Below are positions 50,436 through 59,278 of a stretch of 64,000 nt of DNA, in pieces. The position numbers and the translations under genes were made by a program. Every line of letters starts with the position of its first letter. Positions within the stretch are counted from its first letter, which is position 1. The DNA is from Thermoleophilia bacterium. Lineage in GTDB: Bacteria > Actinomycetota > Thermoleophilia > UBA2241. Below the pieces are notes generated by a model, which worked only from the letters and a program-made list of their open reading frames with translations, had not been told where the DNA came from and did not search any database. Where the stretch lies: contig JAWKKE010000005.1 in assembly GCA_041393415.1 (NCBI GenBank), forward strand, positions 73,501 to 137,500, read 5' to 3'.

Positions 50436-51241
50436 CAGCGGAGCTCCAGGGACTTGATGACGTCATAGATCTCGTCGCGCTCGAGCCGCCCGCAGTCATG
50501 GGCAATGCTGCCGTCCTTCAGGAAGACAATCCGATCGGCATACGAGGCCGCGTGAGCATCGTGCGTAACCATCACGATTGTCTGACCGAACTCGTCGACG
50601 GAGTGCCGCAAGAGACGCAGCACTTCGTCGCCGGTGTGCGAATCGAGGTTACCGGTGGGCTCGTCGGCAAAGAGCACACTCGGTCGCGAGGCCAGTGCAC
50701 GAGCCACAGCGACGCGCTGCTGCTGGCCACCGGAGAGCTCGGCGGGCTTGTGCGTGAGCCGATCGCCGAGCCCCACCGTCCCGACCAGCGTGCGAATCCA
50801 CTGATCGTCAGGCTTGCGACCGGCGATGGTCAACGGAAGCTCGATGTTCTCGATTGCTGTAAGGGTCGGCAAGAGGTTGAAGGTTTGAAAGATAAAGCCG
50901 ATCTTGTCGCGGCGGAGTTGCGTGAGAGCGCGCTCCTTTAGCGCCGTGATCTCCGTCCCGTCGAGCTCCACAGTGCCGTCCGTCGGCGCATCGAGCCCGG
51001 CAAGGATGTGCATCAACGTAGACTTACCTGATCCCGAGGGACCCATGATCGCGGTGAAGTCGCCGCGCACGAGGTCGAGACTGACACCGGCCAATGCGAC
51101 CACGGTGGCATCACCAGAGCCATACCGCCGAGTAACGTCGCGCGCCCGCACTACAGCGCCGTCCAGGCCGACGCCCGGCTCCGAGACACAGGACTGAGGT
51201 GCCTCGGCGAGCGGCTCCGTCTCACGATGGTCGTCGTTCAC
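50435..51241 (-). CDS. ABC transporter ATP-binding protein (MacB/LolD type)
   Basis: 268 residues. Walker A GPSGSGKST, Q-loop FIFQTFNLLPTLTAIENIELP, signature LSGGQQQRVAVARAL, Walker B VLFADEPTGNLDS, H-loop VTHD. FQ.FNLLP and DEPTGNLD are characteristic of the MacB/LolD/FtsE group. A 30-residue N-terminal extension precedes the domain (GTG start). The C-terminal LERDEIYDVIKSLELR is short. Pairs with the FtsX-type permease downstream and lies 63 nt after the bactofilin-like gene. Confidence 0.94.
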   Translation of the reverse strand: MNDDHRETEPLAEAPQSCVSEPGVGLDGAVVRARDVTRRYGSGDATVVALAGVSLDLVRGDFTAIMGPSGSGKSTLMHILAGLDAPTDGTVELDGTEITALKERALTQLRRDKIGFIFQTFNLLPTLTAIENIELPLTIAGRKPDDQWIRTLVGTVGLGDRLTHKPAELSGGQQQRVAVARALASRPSVLFADEPTGNLDSHTGDEVLRLLRHSVDEFGQTIVMVTHDAHAASYADRIVFLKDGSIAHDCGRLERDEIYDVIKSLELR

Positions 51242-51304
51242 GTGGTCTCCTTGTCGATGGTGTCTGTCAGTATCCCACTTGGTGCGATTATCCTCACATC
51301 CACG

Positions 51305-52756
51305 TCAGGCCGGCCCACGATCCTCGGTCTGCGCGTTCTCAGGCGGCTCCGACGTAGACGGCTCCGACGCGATGTTAGTGACCGCCTCGCCGGCTTGGAC
51401 CTCAGTGACCGGCTCCACCGGCGCGGGCGCCGACTGCGTCGGCTCGTCACCAGCGGGCGGTTCTACCTGCGTCGGCGCCGACGGGGGCATCATGGGCGGA
51501 GCCGCAATCCGTTGAGGGGCCACCGGAGCCACGAGCGGAGGAGCCGCAGCCGGCAGTGCCTGCGTGGGCGCCCCGAGCGGAGGAGCCGAGGTGCCCGAGG
51601 GCACGGCGGCCGGCACTTCGCTTGCCGCCGTGGGTGCCGGCGCAGACGCCGCGCCCGCGAGGCTCGACGCCGTGTTCGACGCCGGCATGGCGTTGGGAGC
51701 GGCCGGCGCCGGCGAGAGCGGCGCGTCACTCGGCAGCGGCGGATACGCGCCGCCGGCCGGACCGCTCGGCCATGGCGGCACCGGCGCGGCAACCGCTCTG
51801 CGCTCGCGTCGCCAATTTATCGTTGCGAGCACCGCGGCGCCGGTCCCGAAGAGGATCATGACCAGAACTGCCAGAGCGCCGGCCACCGGGATCTGAGCGA
51901 TGATCGACGTGCCCACGATACCGAACGCCGTGGCCAGCATGAGGCCCTCCTGGCGACCACCCTTGGTGAGGAGCAGCTGGGCAATCATCGATGCCACGGC
52001 GACACTGGCGAAGAAGTAGAACAACGGCACGATCACGATCGCCGGAATCACAACGAGAATGCCGATGATGGTCACGATCAGGATGACCGCCACAATCGGA
52101 ACAATGATGAAGAACGTCAATGCACCCCAGCCGAGCGAGGCTCCCGGACGTCTCATGACCGTGCGACCAACCGCCTGCATCTGCTTCGGCAGCAAGGCAG
52201 CGGCGACGAGTCCGAGCACGAGGAAGATCAGCGTCTGCACCAGCCATCCGAGAAATGAGAAACCCGCCCACGCCCGAGGATTGAGGTCATCAAGCACCTG
52301 CGGTACCCCACCCCACGATGAGAAGCCGTTCTCGTGGCTCTCGATCGAACCGTACATGCGGGCGCCTTCATCAACGGTGACTGCGCCACCCAGGGCGACG
52401 ATCGCCGGTTCATCGGTGCTCAGACTACGACCGATCGTTGCGCTCGGCAGCACATGCACATCGCCGCCGAAGGCGACCACGGTGTCGGTCACGGTTCCCG
52501 CGATGGTCACGTCACCGCCAAACGCCACCACAGCCTGGACGCGTTCATGGGCGCCGATCTTGATGGGATTACCGAACTGAACGATGACGCCGCGATTGAC
52601 GTCCGCAACCTTCGTCGGTTCCGTCGCGGCGGCTCCACCTTTGGTGGCGGCCGCCGTCGGTCCCACAATCGCCAAGCCAATGACCATGAGGACGAGGGCC
52701 AACGCCACGAGCGCTACGCTCGGCCCCGCAATCCTCTTCACTCGCGACGCGCTCAT
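51305..52756 (-). CDS. Membrane protein with bactofilin-like extracytoplasmic domain and Pro/Ala-rich tail
   Basis: 483 residues. N-terminal signal/anchor (VALVALALVLMVIGLAIVG), then a beta-helical segment with short hydrophobic repeats (QAVVAFGGDVTIAGTV, TVVAFGGDVHVLPSA, AIVALGGAVTVDEGA) of polymer-forming/bactofilin type. A Trp-rich linker follows, then four to five helices (about 170-320), and finally a 160-residue low-complexity tail dominated by Pro, Ala and Ser (for example TQVEPPAGDEPTQSAPAPVEP). ATG overlaps the stop of the upstream sensor-type gene. Probably an envelope organiser or stress-responsive scaffold; the exact function is unknown. Confidence 0.75.
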   Translation of the reverse strand: MSASRVKRIAGPSVALVALALVLMVIGLAIVGPTAAATKGGAAATEPTKVADVNRGVIVQFGNPIKIGAHERVQAVVAFGGDVTIAGTVTDTVVAFGGDVHVLPSATIGRSLSTDEPAIVALGGAVTVDEGARMYGSIESHENGFSSWGGVPQVLDDLNPRAWAGFSFLGWLVQTLIFLVLGLVAAALLPKQMQAVGRTVMRRPGASLGWGALTFFIIVPIVAVILIVTIIGILVVIPAIVIVPLFYFFASVAVASMIAQLLLTKGGRQEGLMLATAFGIVGTSIIAQIPVAGALAVLVMILFGTGAAVLATINWRRERRAVAAPVPPWPSGPAGGAYPPLPSDAPLSPAPAAPNAMPASNTASSLAGAASAPAPTAASEVPAAVPSGTSAPPLGAPTQALPAAAPPLVAPVAPQRIAAPPMMPPSAPTQVEPPAGDEPTQSAPAPVEPVTEVQAGEAVTNIASEPSTSEPPENAQTEDRGPA

Positions 52757-53406
52757 CTCTCCACCTCCACGACCCCGCCGGTCGTCTCGCTACCGTTTGT
52801 GGCGGCACCAAACAGCAGAACCGCCCACTTTCCACAAACCCAAGCCCATGCATTGAGCACGTGCAGCCAGCCGAAAGTCGCCAGGACGCCGGCCGGCACC
52901 CCGAGGATCGCGAGCCACAGAGGCGGCGTCCGGGTGCCGTCGGCGACGGGCACATCGAAGTACCAGAACACGGGCAGGGCGAGCAGCCACAGAGTAGTAG
53001 TCGTCGCGGTCAGCGTGAGCGCGAACGACGCCATGCCGAGCACCACCTTGCTCAGCAGAAAGAACAGATCGAGCCAGGTGCTGGCCGCGACAAAATGCGT
53101 ACGCAGCCGTGCCCACACGCCTTCGTGGAGCTCCCATGCGCGTAGCGACGGCGCGACATCGACACCAAGAAGGTACTCCGCCTGCAGCCGTTCGAAGGCA
53201 GCGAACAGCCACCAGGCGCCGACCACGACGAGGAGAATCGGTAGGCCGATCCAGACGACCACGAGACTCAGACCCAGAGAGAGCCCGACGGCGAGAAAGA
53301 TGAAGTAGAAGAGCCCGAGCGGGAAAGCAAGCCACAGGTAGGCCATGTTGAGCCACGTCCGCGACTGTGTCACAACGCCGAAGAAGCGACTTGCGCCGCG
53401 CCGCAT
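52753..53406 (-). CDS. Stand-alone 'sensor' domain membrane protein (PF13796-like)
   Basis: 217 residues with four helices: two N-terminal (AYLWLAFPLGLFYFIFLAVGL, LVVVWIGLPILLVVVGAWWLFAA), a soluble segment (WARLRTHFVAASTWLDLFFL) and two C-terminal helices. The YLWLAFPLGLFYF and GLPILLVVVGAWW blocks match the putative sensor domain that in many actinobacteria is the N-terminal part of histidine kinases; here it is a separate protein encoded downstream of the response regulator. It may detect membrane perturbation or partner with the kinase. Overlaps the next gene by 4 nt. Confidence 0.8.
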   Translation of the reverse strand: MRRGASRFFGVVTQSRTWLNMAYLWLAFPLGLFYFIFLAVGLSLGLSLVVVWIGLPILLVVVGAWWLFAAFERLQAEYLLGVDVAPSLRAWELHEGVWARLRTHFVAASTWLDLFFLLSKVVLGMASFALTLTATTTTLWLLALPVFWYFDVPVADGTRTPPLWLAILGVPAGVLATFGWLHVLNAWAWVCGKWAVLLFGAATNGSETTGGVVEVER

Positions 53407-53534
53407 GGGGCACCTCCCTCCGCCACAGTCCGACTTCCACTAACGTACTCAGCGTAGCCGGAAGGTGCACCGGTGTCGTCACCCGGAGGCGGGATATTCT
53501 CCGGATGCGCAGAGGGATATCCAAGGCTGTCCGC

Positions 53535-53552
53535 GTACCCCCTCGGGGGTAC
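53535..53552. promoter_or_regulatory. Palindrome upstream of the sensor-protein gene
   Basis: GTACCCCCTCGGGGGTAC is a perfect 8-bp inverted repeat around 2 bases, located between the response regulator stop and the sensor gene (129 bp before its start). It could be a NarL-type response-regulator site or a short hairpin. No T-tract follows on either strand. Confidence 0.5.
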
Positions 53553-53569
53553 ATCGCACCCCTACGAGG

Positions 53570-54253
53570 CTAGTCCAGACGCGCCTCGCCACGACGCACG
53601 AGCCCCACTTCGTAGGCAAGGATGACCGCCTGCGTGCGATCGTGCAGACCAAGCTTGGCGAAGACGCGCTTCACGTGAGTCTTCACTGTGCCCTCGGAGA
53701 GAAAGAGCTGCGCGGCGATCTCGTGATTCGTGAGTCCGCGCGCCATGAGCCCCAGAACTTCTCGCTCGCGTTCGGTCAGATCGTCAAGGCGGCCGGTATC
53801 GGGCGGCGCCTGGCCGAGCGCGCCACGCTCACGGAAGTGCTCAATGAGACGCATGGTCACCGACGGCGACAGCATGCCTTCGCCACTCGCCACGACACGA
53901 ATGCCCGCCACGAGCTCCTCGGCCGGCGTGCGCTTCAGCAGAAAGCCGCTGGCTCCCACCTTGAATGCTTCGTAGACGTACTCATCGAGATCGAAGGTGG
54001 TGAGAATGAGTACTCGGGAGGTCTCCTCGCGACCAAGCGCCGAGATGGCCCGCGTCGCCTCGATGCCGTTCATGATCGGCATCTGCACGTCCATGAGGAC
54101 GACATCCGGGTCGAGGCTCTGCGTGAGTTCGAACGCCTGACGACCGTCGCTCGCCTCTCCCACGACCTCGATGTCCGGTTCCGTCTCGAGAATGAGGCGC
54201 AGGCCCGAACGTACCAAGACCTCGTCGTCCGCGAGGAGTACGGTGATGCTCAT
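53570..54253 (-). CDS. NarL/LuxR-family response regulator
   Basis: 227 residues. Receiver domain with acidic pair (LLADDEVLVR), phospho-Asp55 in VVLMDVQMP, T/S (LILTTFD) and K (FLLKR). C-terminal LuxR helix-turn-helix: LTEREREVLGLMARGLTNHEIAAQLFLSEGTVKTHVKRVFAKLGLHDRTQAV. It binds DNA as a dimer on phosphorylation by the kinase encoded immediately upstream (4-nt overlap). Probable targets are the downstream sensor/bactofilin/ABC exporter genes and perhaps the palindrome at 53535-53552. Confidence 0.95.
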   Translation of the reverse strand: MSITVLLADDEVLVRSGLRLILETEPDIEVVGEASDGRQAFELTQSLDPDVVLMDVQMPIMNGIEATRAISALGREETSRVLILTTFDLDEYVYEAFKVGASGFLLKRTPAEELVAGIRVVASGEGMLSPSVTMRLIEHFRERGALGQAPPDTGRLDDLTEREREVLGLMARGLTNHEIAAQLFLSEGTVKTHVKRVFAKLGLHDRTQAVILAYEVGLVRRGEARLD

Positions 54254-55467
54254 GTGACCTCCTTATGCACGGGCAGCCGCGCTTGAATGGCAAAGCCACC
54301 CTCAGGACGCGGCCCGGCGTGCAGATCGCCGCCAAACGTAACCACGCGCTCGCGCATGCCCGCCAACCCGTGGCCGCCGCCGTCGAACCGATCGACCGAG
54401 CCGCCTCGGCCATCGTCGACGACGTCGATCACGAGCACACCGTCACTGTGACGGATGCGAACCCAGGCGTGTGCCCGCGGACCGGCGTGCTTGAGCGAAT
54501 TGGTGAGCGCCTCCTGCACGATGCGGTAGGCGGTGAGATCGAGACTCGCCGGCAGGGACGGCGCGCCATCCTCGAACGTCAACTCGACGGGCAGGCCGGC
54601 TTCACGAACACTGGCACAAAGCTCGTCGAGGTGTGCCAGCCCCGGAGCTGCATCAAGCTCGGCGGTCGCGTCTGAGGCACGCAAGATGCCGAGCATGCGC
54701 TCGATATCGGCCAGCGCCTGCCGCCCCGTGCTCTCGATGCTGCCGAGAGCCTCACGCGCTAGGTCCGGTTTGGTATCCACGACGCGACGTGCGGCGCCGG
54801 CGTGGAGCACGACGACGTTGAGCGCGTGTCCGATGCTGTCGTGCAGTTCGCGCGCCAAGCGAAGTCGCTCCTCCGCCACCGCTTCACGGGCGCGCGCCTC
54901 GCGATCGGCGGCAAAGAGCGCCGCCCGCCGCTCGGCTCTCTCGACGCTACCGCGGTAGAGGCGAATGACGACTGCGACGACCCAGGCCACCGACAGCATG
55001 CCCCAGGTACTCGCCGCGTCCCGCCAGCTCACGTCGAGGGCCGAGAAGAAAACGATGATCATCCCTGCCGCCACCAAGAAGCCCGCCGCAACAGCACGTG
55101 CCCAGCGATCAAGGGCAACCGTCGCGAACGAGGCCACGACGACGGCCCACAGCGCGGCCTGAGTGAAGTCGTAGCCGAGCAACGATTGAGCGCAAAGAGC
55201 CACCAGCGAGACGCACAAGCTCCCGAGCGGCGTGAGCCAGAGTAGAGCGAGAGCGAGCGAGCTCATCACGGTCAGCACGATGAGCAACTCGTCGTCGGCG
55301 CGCTGACCGGCCTGAACGGGCCCGCGCGTAAGCAGTTCTACGAGCCCCGCCGCGGTGAACACAAGCGCCAGCAGGATGCTCACCGGCAGAGGATCGAACG
55401 CCCGCAGTCGACGCGCATTGTCGGCCCTTGCCGTCGCCTGCCTCCCGGGGCTCTCCTGGCGCTCCAT
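54250..55467 (-). CDS. Sensor histidine kinase (HisKA_3, NarX/LiaS/DesK-like)
   Basis: 405 residues; ATG 55467 chosen because it directly precedes the membrane part and the residues upstream in frame are non-coding-like. Six or so helices (about 25-150) without an external domain, then a short coiled segment, the phospho-accepting helix ARELHDSIGHALNVVVLHAGAARRVV, and a HATPase domain ending VIDVVDDGRGG and GGHGLAGMRERV. The intramembrane-sensing architecture (no large extracytoplasmic loop) suits envelope-stress systems such as LiaS. Its stop overlaps the response regulator start. Confidence 0.93.
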   Translation of the reverse strand: MERQESPGRQATARADNARRLRAFDPLPVSILLALVFTAAGLVELLTRGPVQAGQRADDELLIVLTVMSSLALALLWLTPLGSLCVSLVALCAQSLLGYDFTQAALWAVVVASFATVALDRWARAVAAGFLVAAGMIIVFFSALDVSWRDAASTWGMLSVAWVVAVVIRLYRGSVERAERRAALFAADREARAREAVAEERLRLARELHDSIGHALNVVVLHAGAARRVVDTKPDLAREALGSIESTGRQALADIERMLGILRASDATAELDAAPGLAHLDELCASVREAGLPVELTFEDGAPSLPASLDLTAYRIVQEALTNSLKHAGPRAHAWVRIRHSDGVLVIDVVDDGRGGSVDRFDGGGHGLAGMRERVVTFGGDLHAGPRPEGGFAIQARLPVHKEVT

Positions 55468-55604
55468 GGTCCCAAGCATAGTCCAGCCGCGGGAGTTTCG
55501 CAGAATCACACGCAGCAATCCGTCTGTGGTCACTTCAGACAACTCCACCAACTCAAGCGCCATAAGTCGAAACCCGATGTTCGTCGCATGTATGAACATG
55601 GGAG

Positions 55605-55934
55605 ATGTCCTGCCGTGTGCGATCGGTCGCCCGGAACCAACGCACCGTGAAGCCGGGACGCGTCCACCTCTCGGTCGCTGTGGCCGCGCTCGCCGCGCTT
55701 GCCTTGGCGGCCGCGAATGCGCAGCCGAGCGCGGCCCCCGCAGCTTCGTATGCACCTGCCGGCGCTCTTTCGCCGGCGACCGCCGAGACCCGTACGAACG
55801 ACGACACCTCCCCTACGACGTCCACCCCACGAGCCGGCTTTCCGGCACCAGATCCTCGAGGCGCAGTGAGTCCATCACCGCTCGGCGAGGCAACACACCG
55901 CCCTACCGTCGAGTGCGCCGCCGACGAAGAGTAG
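55605..55934 (+). CDS. Possible small secreted low-complexity protein
   Basis: 109 codons. From an internal GTG there is a signal-peptide-like stretch (RVHLSVAVAALAALALAAANA), then an Ala/Pro/Thr/Ser-rich mature part ending in PTVECAADEE. The ribosome site is weak (GGAG just before ATG 55605). It lies in the 551-bp gap (55468-56018) between the kinase and the nickel transporter operon; nothing else is recognisable there. No homologous family known to me. An overlapping frame on the other strand exists but has no better features, so this call is tentative. Confidence 0.35.
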   Translation: MSCRVRSVARNQRTVKPGRVHLSVAVAALAALALAAANAQPSAAPAASYAPAGALSPATAETRTNDDTSPTTSTPRAGFPAPDPRGAVSPSPLGEATHRPTVECAADEE

Positions 55935-56018
55935 AGGGACAACTGCCGGGGTCCTTCTGCGCCGCATCAGCCATTCGAGCTGTGCCGAGCGTCCAGCAGC
56001 AGCGCACCAGAGGCCGGT

Positions 56019-56864
56019 TCAGTCACCCCCCGGGAAGCCATCGTGCATCGACGTCGGATCTGACCCGGATCCGTGTGCGTGAGCATGCTGGTGCGCCGTC
56101 GCGGCGTGACGATGCTCGTGATCATGAATGAGGTTCGCCGAGAGCAGCAGATCACGCTGGGCGAGAATCGCATCAGGAGTGCCGTCGGCCACCAACTCGT
56201 GTTCCTCCGAGAGAACGACAACACGGTCGGCCGCCTCAGCTGCAGCCGAGAGGTCGTGCGTCGCCATCACGACCGTGCGCCCCTGACTCTTCCAGTCTGC
56301 GAGCACCGCGAGTAGCCACACCTGGCTGCGGGGGTCGAGTGCGGCGGTGGGCTCGTCGAGCAGAAGCACGTGCGGCTCCATCGTGATCACGGAGGCGATG
56401 GCAACCCGCTTCTTCTCTCCGCCAGAGAGCGAGTACGGCGGCCGATCGAGCAGCTTCTCGATACGCAACTGGCCGGCGACTTCCCCAACCCGCTCCCGGA
56501 CCTCCTCCTCCGGCAGACCAAGCTGCAGCGGACCGAAGGCCAGCTCATCCAGAACGCTGGAGCAGAAGAGCTGTACATCGGCCTCCTGAAAGACGAATCC
56601 GACGCGGGAACGGAAGTCGCGACGGAAGATGGAATCCTCCAGCGCGGATTCGGTGAGAGGTGCGCCGAAGGCGACGACCTCGCCCCCGGAGGGGAACACC
56701 AGTCCATCGAGGACCTTGAGCAGCGTTGACTTGCCAGAACCGTTCGCCCCGACCACAGCCACATGCTGGCCGCAGCCGATCTCCAGATCGAGCGGACCCA
56801 GCGCCGGCGAGCCGCCCCGGTATTCGTGACGCACTTGTCTGAGGACGAAGTCGTGCTCGCTCAC
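56019..56864 (-). CDS. Energy-coupling-factor nickel/cobalt transporter ATPase with His-rich tail
   Basis: 281 residues of the NikO/CbiO group. Walker A GANGSGKST, signature SLSGGEKKRVAIAS, Walker B VLLLDEPTAALDP, H-loop MATHDLS. The C-terminal 40 residues form a metal-binding-like tail (LIHDHEHRHAATAHQHAHAHGSG) with ten histidines, absent from the ATPase core. It supplies ATP-driven energy to the NikMN/NikQ complex. Start overlaps the nikQ stop. A dedicated Co versus Ni choice cannot be made from this subunit alone. Confidence 0.93.
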   Translation of the reverse strand: MSEHDFVLRQVRHEYRGGSPALGPLDLEIGCGQHVAVVGANGSGKSTLLKVLDGLVFPSGGEVVAFGAPLTESALEDSIFRRDFRSRVGFVFQEADVQLFCSSVLDELAFGPLQLGLPEEEVRERVGEVAGQLRIEKLLDRPPYSLSGGEKKRVAIASVITMEPHVLLLDEPTAALDPRSQVWLLAVLADWKSQGRTVVMATHDLSAAAEAADRVVVLSEEHELVADGTPDAILAQRDLLLSANLIHDHEHRHAATAHQHAHAHGSGSDPTSMHDGFPGGD

Positions 56865-57739
56865 GATCCGATCATCCTATCGGCAGCGACGAGACCCACG
56901 CACATGAGAAGCGAGGCGGCTCCCCATGCCCAGTCACGAGGCCGCATATGCAGTGCGACAAGCGACGGCATGGCACCGCTGAAGCCTCGCGAGAGCATTG
57001 CGTCGTAGACCTCGTCCGCGGTCTTCATCGACTTGCGAACGACGAACGCCATACGATCGGTGACCCAGGCGCGGTTCTCGCGCGTCGTACCGCGCCCCAG
57101 GGTCCGACTCTCCCGCGCCAGGTGAATCTGCTCTGTCGTGCGCAGCAGCGTGAGGATCTGCTTCTGGGTCATTGCCAGGGTCGCGACCACGACATCGGGC
57201 ATGCGTAGCGCAGAGAGCGCCCGCAGAAGATCAGACCAGCGAGAAGTCCACACCACGAGAAGGGCGAAGCCGGCGGAGGCGACGACGCGAGCCACCAGAG
57301 TCGCGACTCCCATGAGACCGAGCTCGGTCAGCGTCACCGGCCCAAGGGACAACGCTGTCGGCCCTGGCGTGAAGATGCTCAGCGCGGACGGCAGCGCAAT
57401 CAAGAGCGCAAGCAGACCGGCCGAACCCCACACCTTGCGAGCGAACGAGACGACGCTCAACAGGCAGGTCGCCGCCAATACAAGCGTGAGAACAATCATG
57501 GCCGCCAGCAGAAGCACCGAATGCACGAGACTCGCGGTCACCGCGAAGAGCACGAGTGTGAGCAGCTTGACGCGCGGGTCGAGGCGCTGCAGCAACCCGG
57601 GACGCACGGCCAGATCCTCGTTCTCGAGTACCTGGCCGACCGCACGTCCAAACGCGTCCGCAGCGCGGCGCGCGAGCGATCGCCCGTGACCGCGGCGACG
57701 CGGCTTCGCGGGCGACAGGTCGGCGAGCCGGCAGCTCAA
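56861..57739 (-). CDS. ECF transporter transmembrane (T) component NikQ/CbiQ
   Basis: 292 residues from a TTG start at 57739, with GGAG overlapping the nikMN stop; no ATG or GTG alternative lies close to the domain. Five to six helices, LDPRVKLLTLVLFAV near the N-terminus (family: l.d.R.Kll...) and the coupling helices with the conserved A-R-G-like segments VRALSALRMP(D) and ARESRTLGRGT, then MLSRGFSG. It links the substrate-binding NikMN to the ATPase. Short cytoplasmic N-terminal extension (about 45 residues, basic). Confidence 0.88.
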   Translation of the reverse strand: MSCRLADLSPAKPRRRGHGRSLARRAADAFGRAVGQVLENEDLAVRPGLLQRLDPRVKLLTLVLFAVTASLVHSVLLLAAMIVLTLVLAATCLLSVVSFARKVWGSAGLLALLIALPSALSIFTPGPTALSLGPVTLTELGLMGVATLVARVVASAGFALLVVWTSRWSDLLRALSALRMPDVVVATLAMTQKQILTLLRTTEQIHLARESRTLGRGTTRENRAWVTDRMAFVVRKSMKTADEVYDAMLSRGFSGAMPSLVALHMRPRDWAWGAASLLMCVGLVAADRMIGS

Positions 57740-57751
57740 GCAGCGCGACTC

Positions 57752-58801
57752 CTAGCCGGCGGACGGCGTCGCCGGAGACGACGGCGGTCCGGTCGTCGCG
57801 TCAACGTCCCCGCGCCGGCGGGCCAGCAGTACTCCCGTACTCCACGCAATGGCGACGACGATCGCGGTCCCGACGACCGCCGCGATCAGGTAGCCGAGCA
57901 GCGAGTTGCTCACGCCCGGCGTCGCGTAGTCGGGCATCGCCGCCTTCCACAGGCCGCCGAGCTTCTCCAGATTGGCGGGGACGTACCCAACCAGGGAGTC
58001 GAGCTCCTCCGCGCCCCATTCGCCCCACGCCGTACCGGACGCAAGGGCGCCGATCGGCGTGAGCAGAATCAAGGCGCCGATCCCGGCCCAGAGCCAGCGC
58101 AGCGGCTTGGCAGCCGGCTTCATCTCCAGCAGTTGCGGCTCCGCACGCTGCAAGGCGGCGACGATGCCGGCCGTCGCCAGCGCCTCGACCCACCCGAAGA
58201 AGAGGAGGTGCTCGAGAGCCATGGCCGGCACGGCAACGCCGAGCTTGTACGGCGCATAGAGGGCTTGTCCGCTCGCCGTGTGAGCGACGTACGGCTGAAT
58301 GCCAAACTCGAACCCGGCGACGATAGCGGCGGCAACGAGGGCAACATACGCGGCCACGCCCGACGCGAGCACTCGCCGACCAGACGACGGTGCGTCACCA
58401 CAGACGAACCGGTAGAGGTAGAAACCGACGAACGGCATGACAACAGCCATGTTGAAGCAGTTCGCGGCGATGGCGGTTATGCCGCCGTCGCCGAAGATCA
58501 GCGCCTGGATGATGAGCGCGATGGAGACGGCAATGACGGCCGCCCAGGGACCCAAAATGATCGCAATCAGTGTCGCACCGACCGCATGACCGGTTGACCC
58601 TCCAATAACCGGCACATTGAACATCATGATGACGAACGAGAACGCCGCGCCCAAGGCCAGCAGCGGAATCTGCTTGGTCCTGAGAGTGCGCTTGACCTTG
58701 CGGGCGGCGATGAACCATATCGGGATCATCACGAGCCAGAGGACGACGTACGTCTGGGGACCGAGGTAGCCGTCCGGGATGTGCATGGCAAGGATGTCCA
58801 T
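57752..58801 (-). CDS. Nickel/cobalt ECF substrate-binding subunit, NikM-NikN (CbiM-CbiN) fusion
   Basis: About 349 residues; the ATG overlaps the fur stop (TGATG). The N-terminus MDILAMHIPDGYLGP carries the invariant M-H-I-P-D-G segment, whose His contributes to square-planar Ni(II)/Co(II) binding in NikM. Seven helices of CbiM type up to about residue 215, then a fused CbiN-like part: a helix (WLWAGIGALILLTPIGAL), an external loop with WGEWGAEELDSLVGYVP and a last helix. A fused MN protein is more typical of nickel systems (NikMN). Together with downstream T and ATPase genes it forms a complete importer. Confidence 0.93.
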   Translation of the reverse strand: MDILAMHIPDGYLGPQTYVVLWLVMIPIWFIAARKVKRTLRTKQIPLLALGAAFSFVIMMFNVPVIGGSTGHAVGATLIAIILGPWAAVIAVSIALIIQALIFGDGGITAIAANCFNMAVVMPFVGFYLYRFVCGDAPSSGRRVLASGVAAYVALVAAAIVAGFEFGIQPYVAHTASGQALYAPYKLGVAVPAMALEHLLFFGWVEALATAGIVAALQRAEPQLLEMKPAAKPLRWLWAGIGALILLTPIGALASGTAWGEWGAEELDSLVGYVPANLEKLGGLWKAAMPDYATPGVSNSLLGYLIAAVVGTAIVVAIAWSTGVLLARRRGDVDATTGPPSSPATPSAG

Positions 58802-59259
58802 CAGTTTCCTTCCTTGGGCAGGTGCTGCGCGCCGAGCGAAACCTCGCCGGAGCAGCACTCCCGACAGATGCCGAACGCCGTGACCTGTATCTGATTCACC
58901 ACGAAGCCGTGGTGCATCGTGAGATCCTCGTGCACCGGAGCGAGGAGATCGTCACTGAAGTGGCCCACGGCGCCGCACTGCGTGCAGACGAAGTGGTGGT
59001 GCGTCGGCTCCGGCGAGACCTCGTAGTAGCAGGCAGTGCCGTCGAGGTGCGTCTCGACCACCAGGCCGAGGCTCACGAGAAGCTCCAGTGTGCGATAGAC
59101 CGTCGAGACGTTCACGTCGGGCAGCTTGGTGCGCACGTCGGAGGTGACCTCTTCCGCGGTCATGTGGCGGCCGGCGTCCCGCAGAACTTCCCAGATGACG
59201 CTGCGCTGCGGCGTCAGTCGGTAGCCTTGATCGCGAAGAGTCTCTCGGGCATGATGCAT
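58801..59259 (-). CDS. Fur-family metalloregulator (probable Nur/Zur-type)
   Basis: 152 residues. Winged helix: YRLTPQRSVIWEVLRDAGRHMTAEEV and VNVSTVYRTLELLVSLGLV. Metal-site region PTHHHFVCTQCGAVGHFSDD and C-terminal CRECC give the structural-zinc CxxC pairs and the HHH regulatory motif. First gene of the nickel/cobalt importer operon and overlapping it by 1 nt, so the most likely sensed metal is nickel (Nur), with zinc and iron as alternatives. A Nur-like box lies 20 bp upstream of the ATG. Confidence 0.9.
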   Translation of the reverse strand: MHHARETLRDQGYRLTPQRSVIWEVLRDAGRHMTAEEVTSDVRTKLPDVNVSTVYRTLELLVSLGLVVETHLDGTACYYEVSPEPTHHHFVCTQCGAVGHFSDDLLAPVHEDLTMHHGFVVNQIQVTAFGICRECCSGEVSLGAQHLPKEGN

Positions 59260-59278
59260 GGCCGCGATGCTATCGCAC

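Noticed and set aside
55468..55755. Longer histidine kinase start at 55755
   Set aside because: The first 96 residues are low in hydrophobicity pattern and unlike kinase N-termini; ATG 55467 directly precedes the membrane region.
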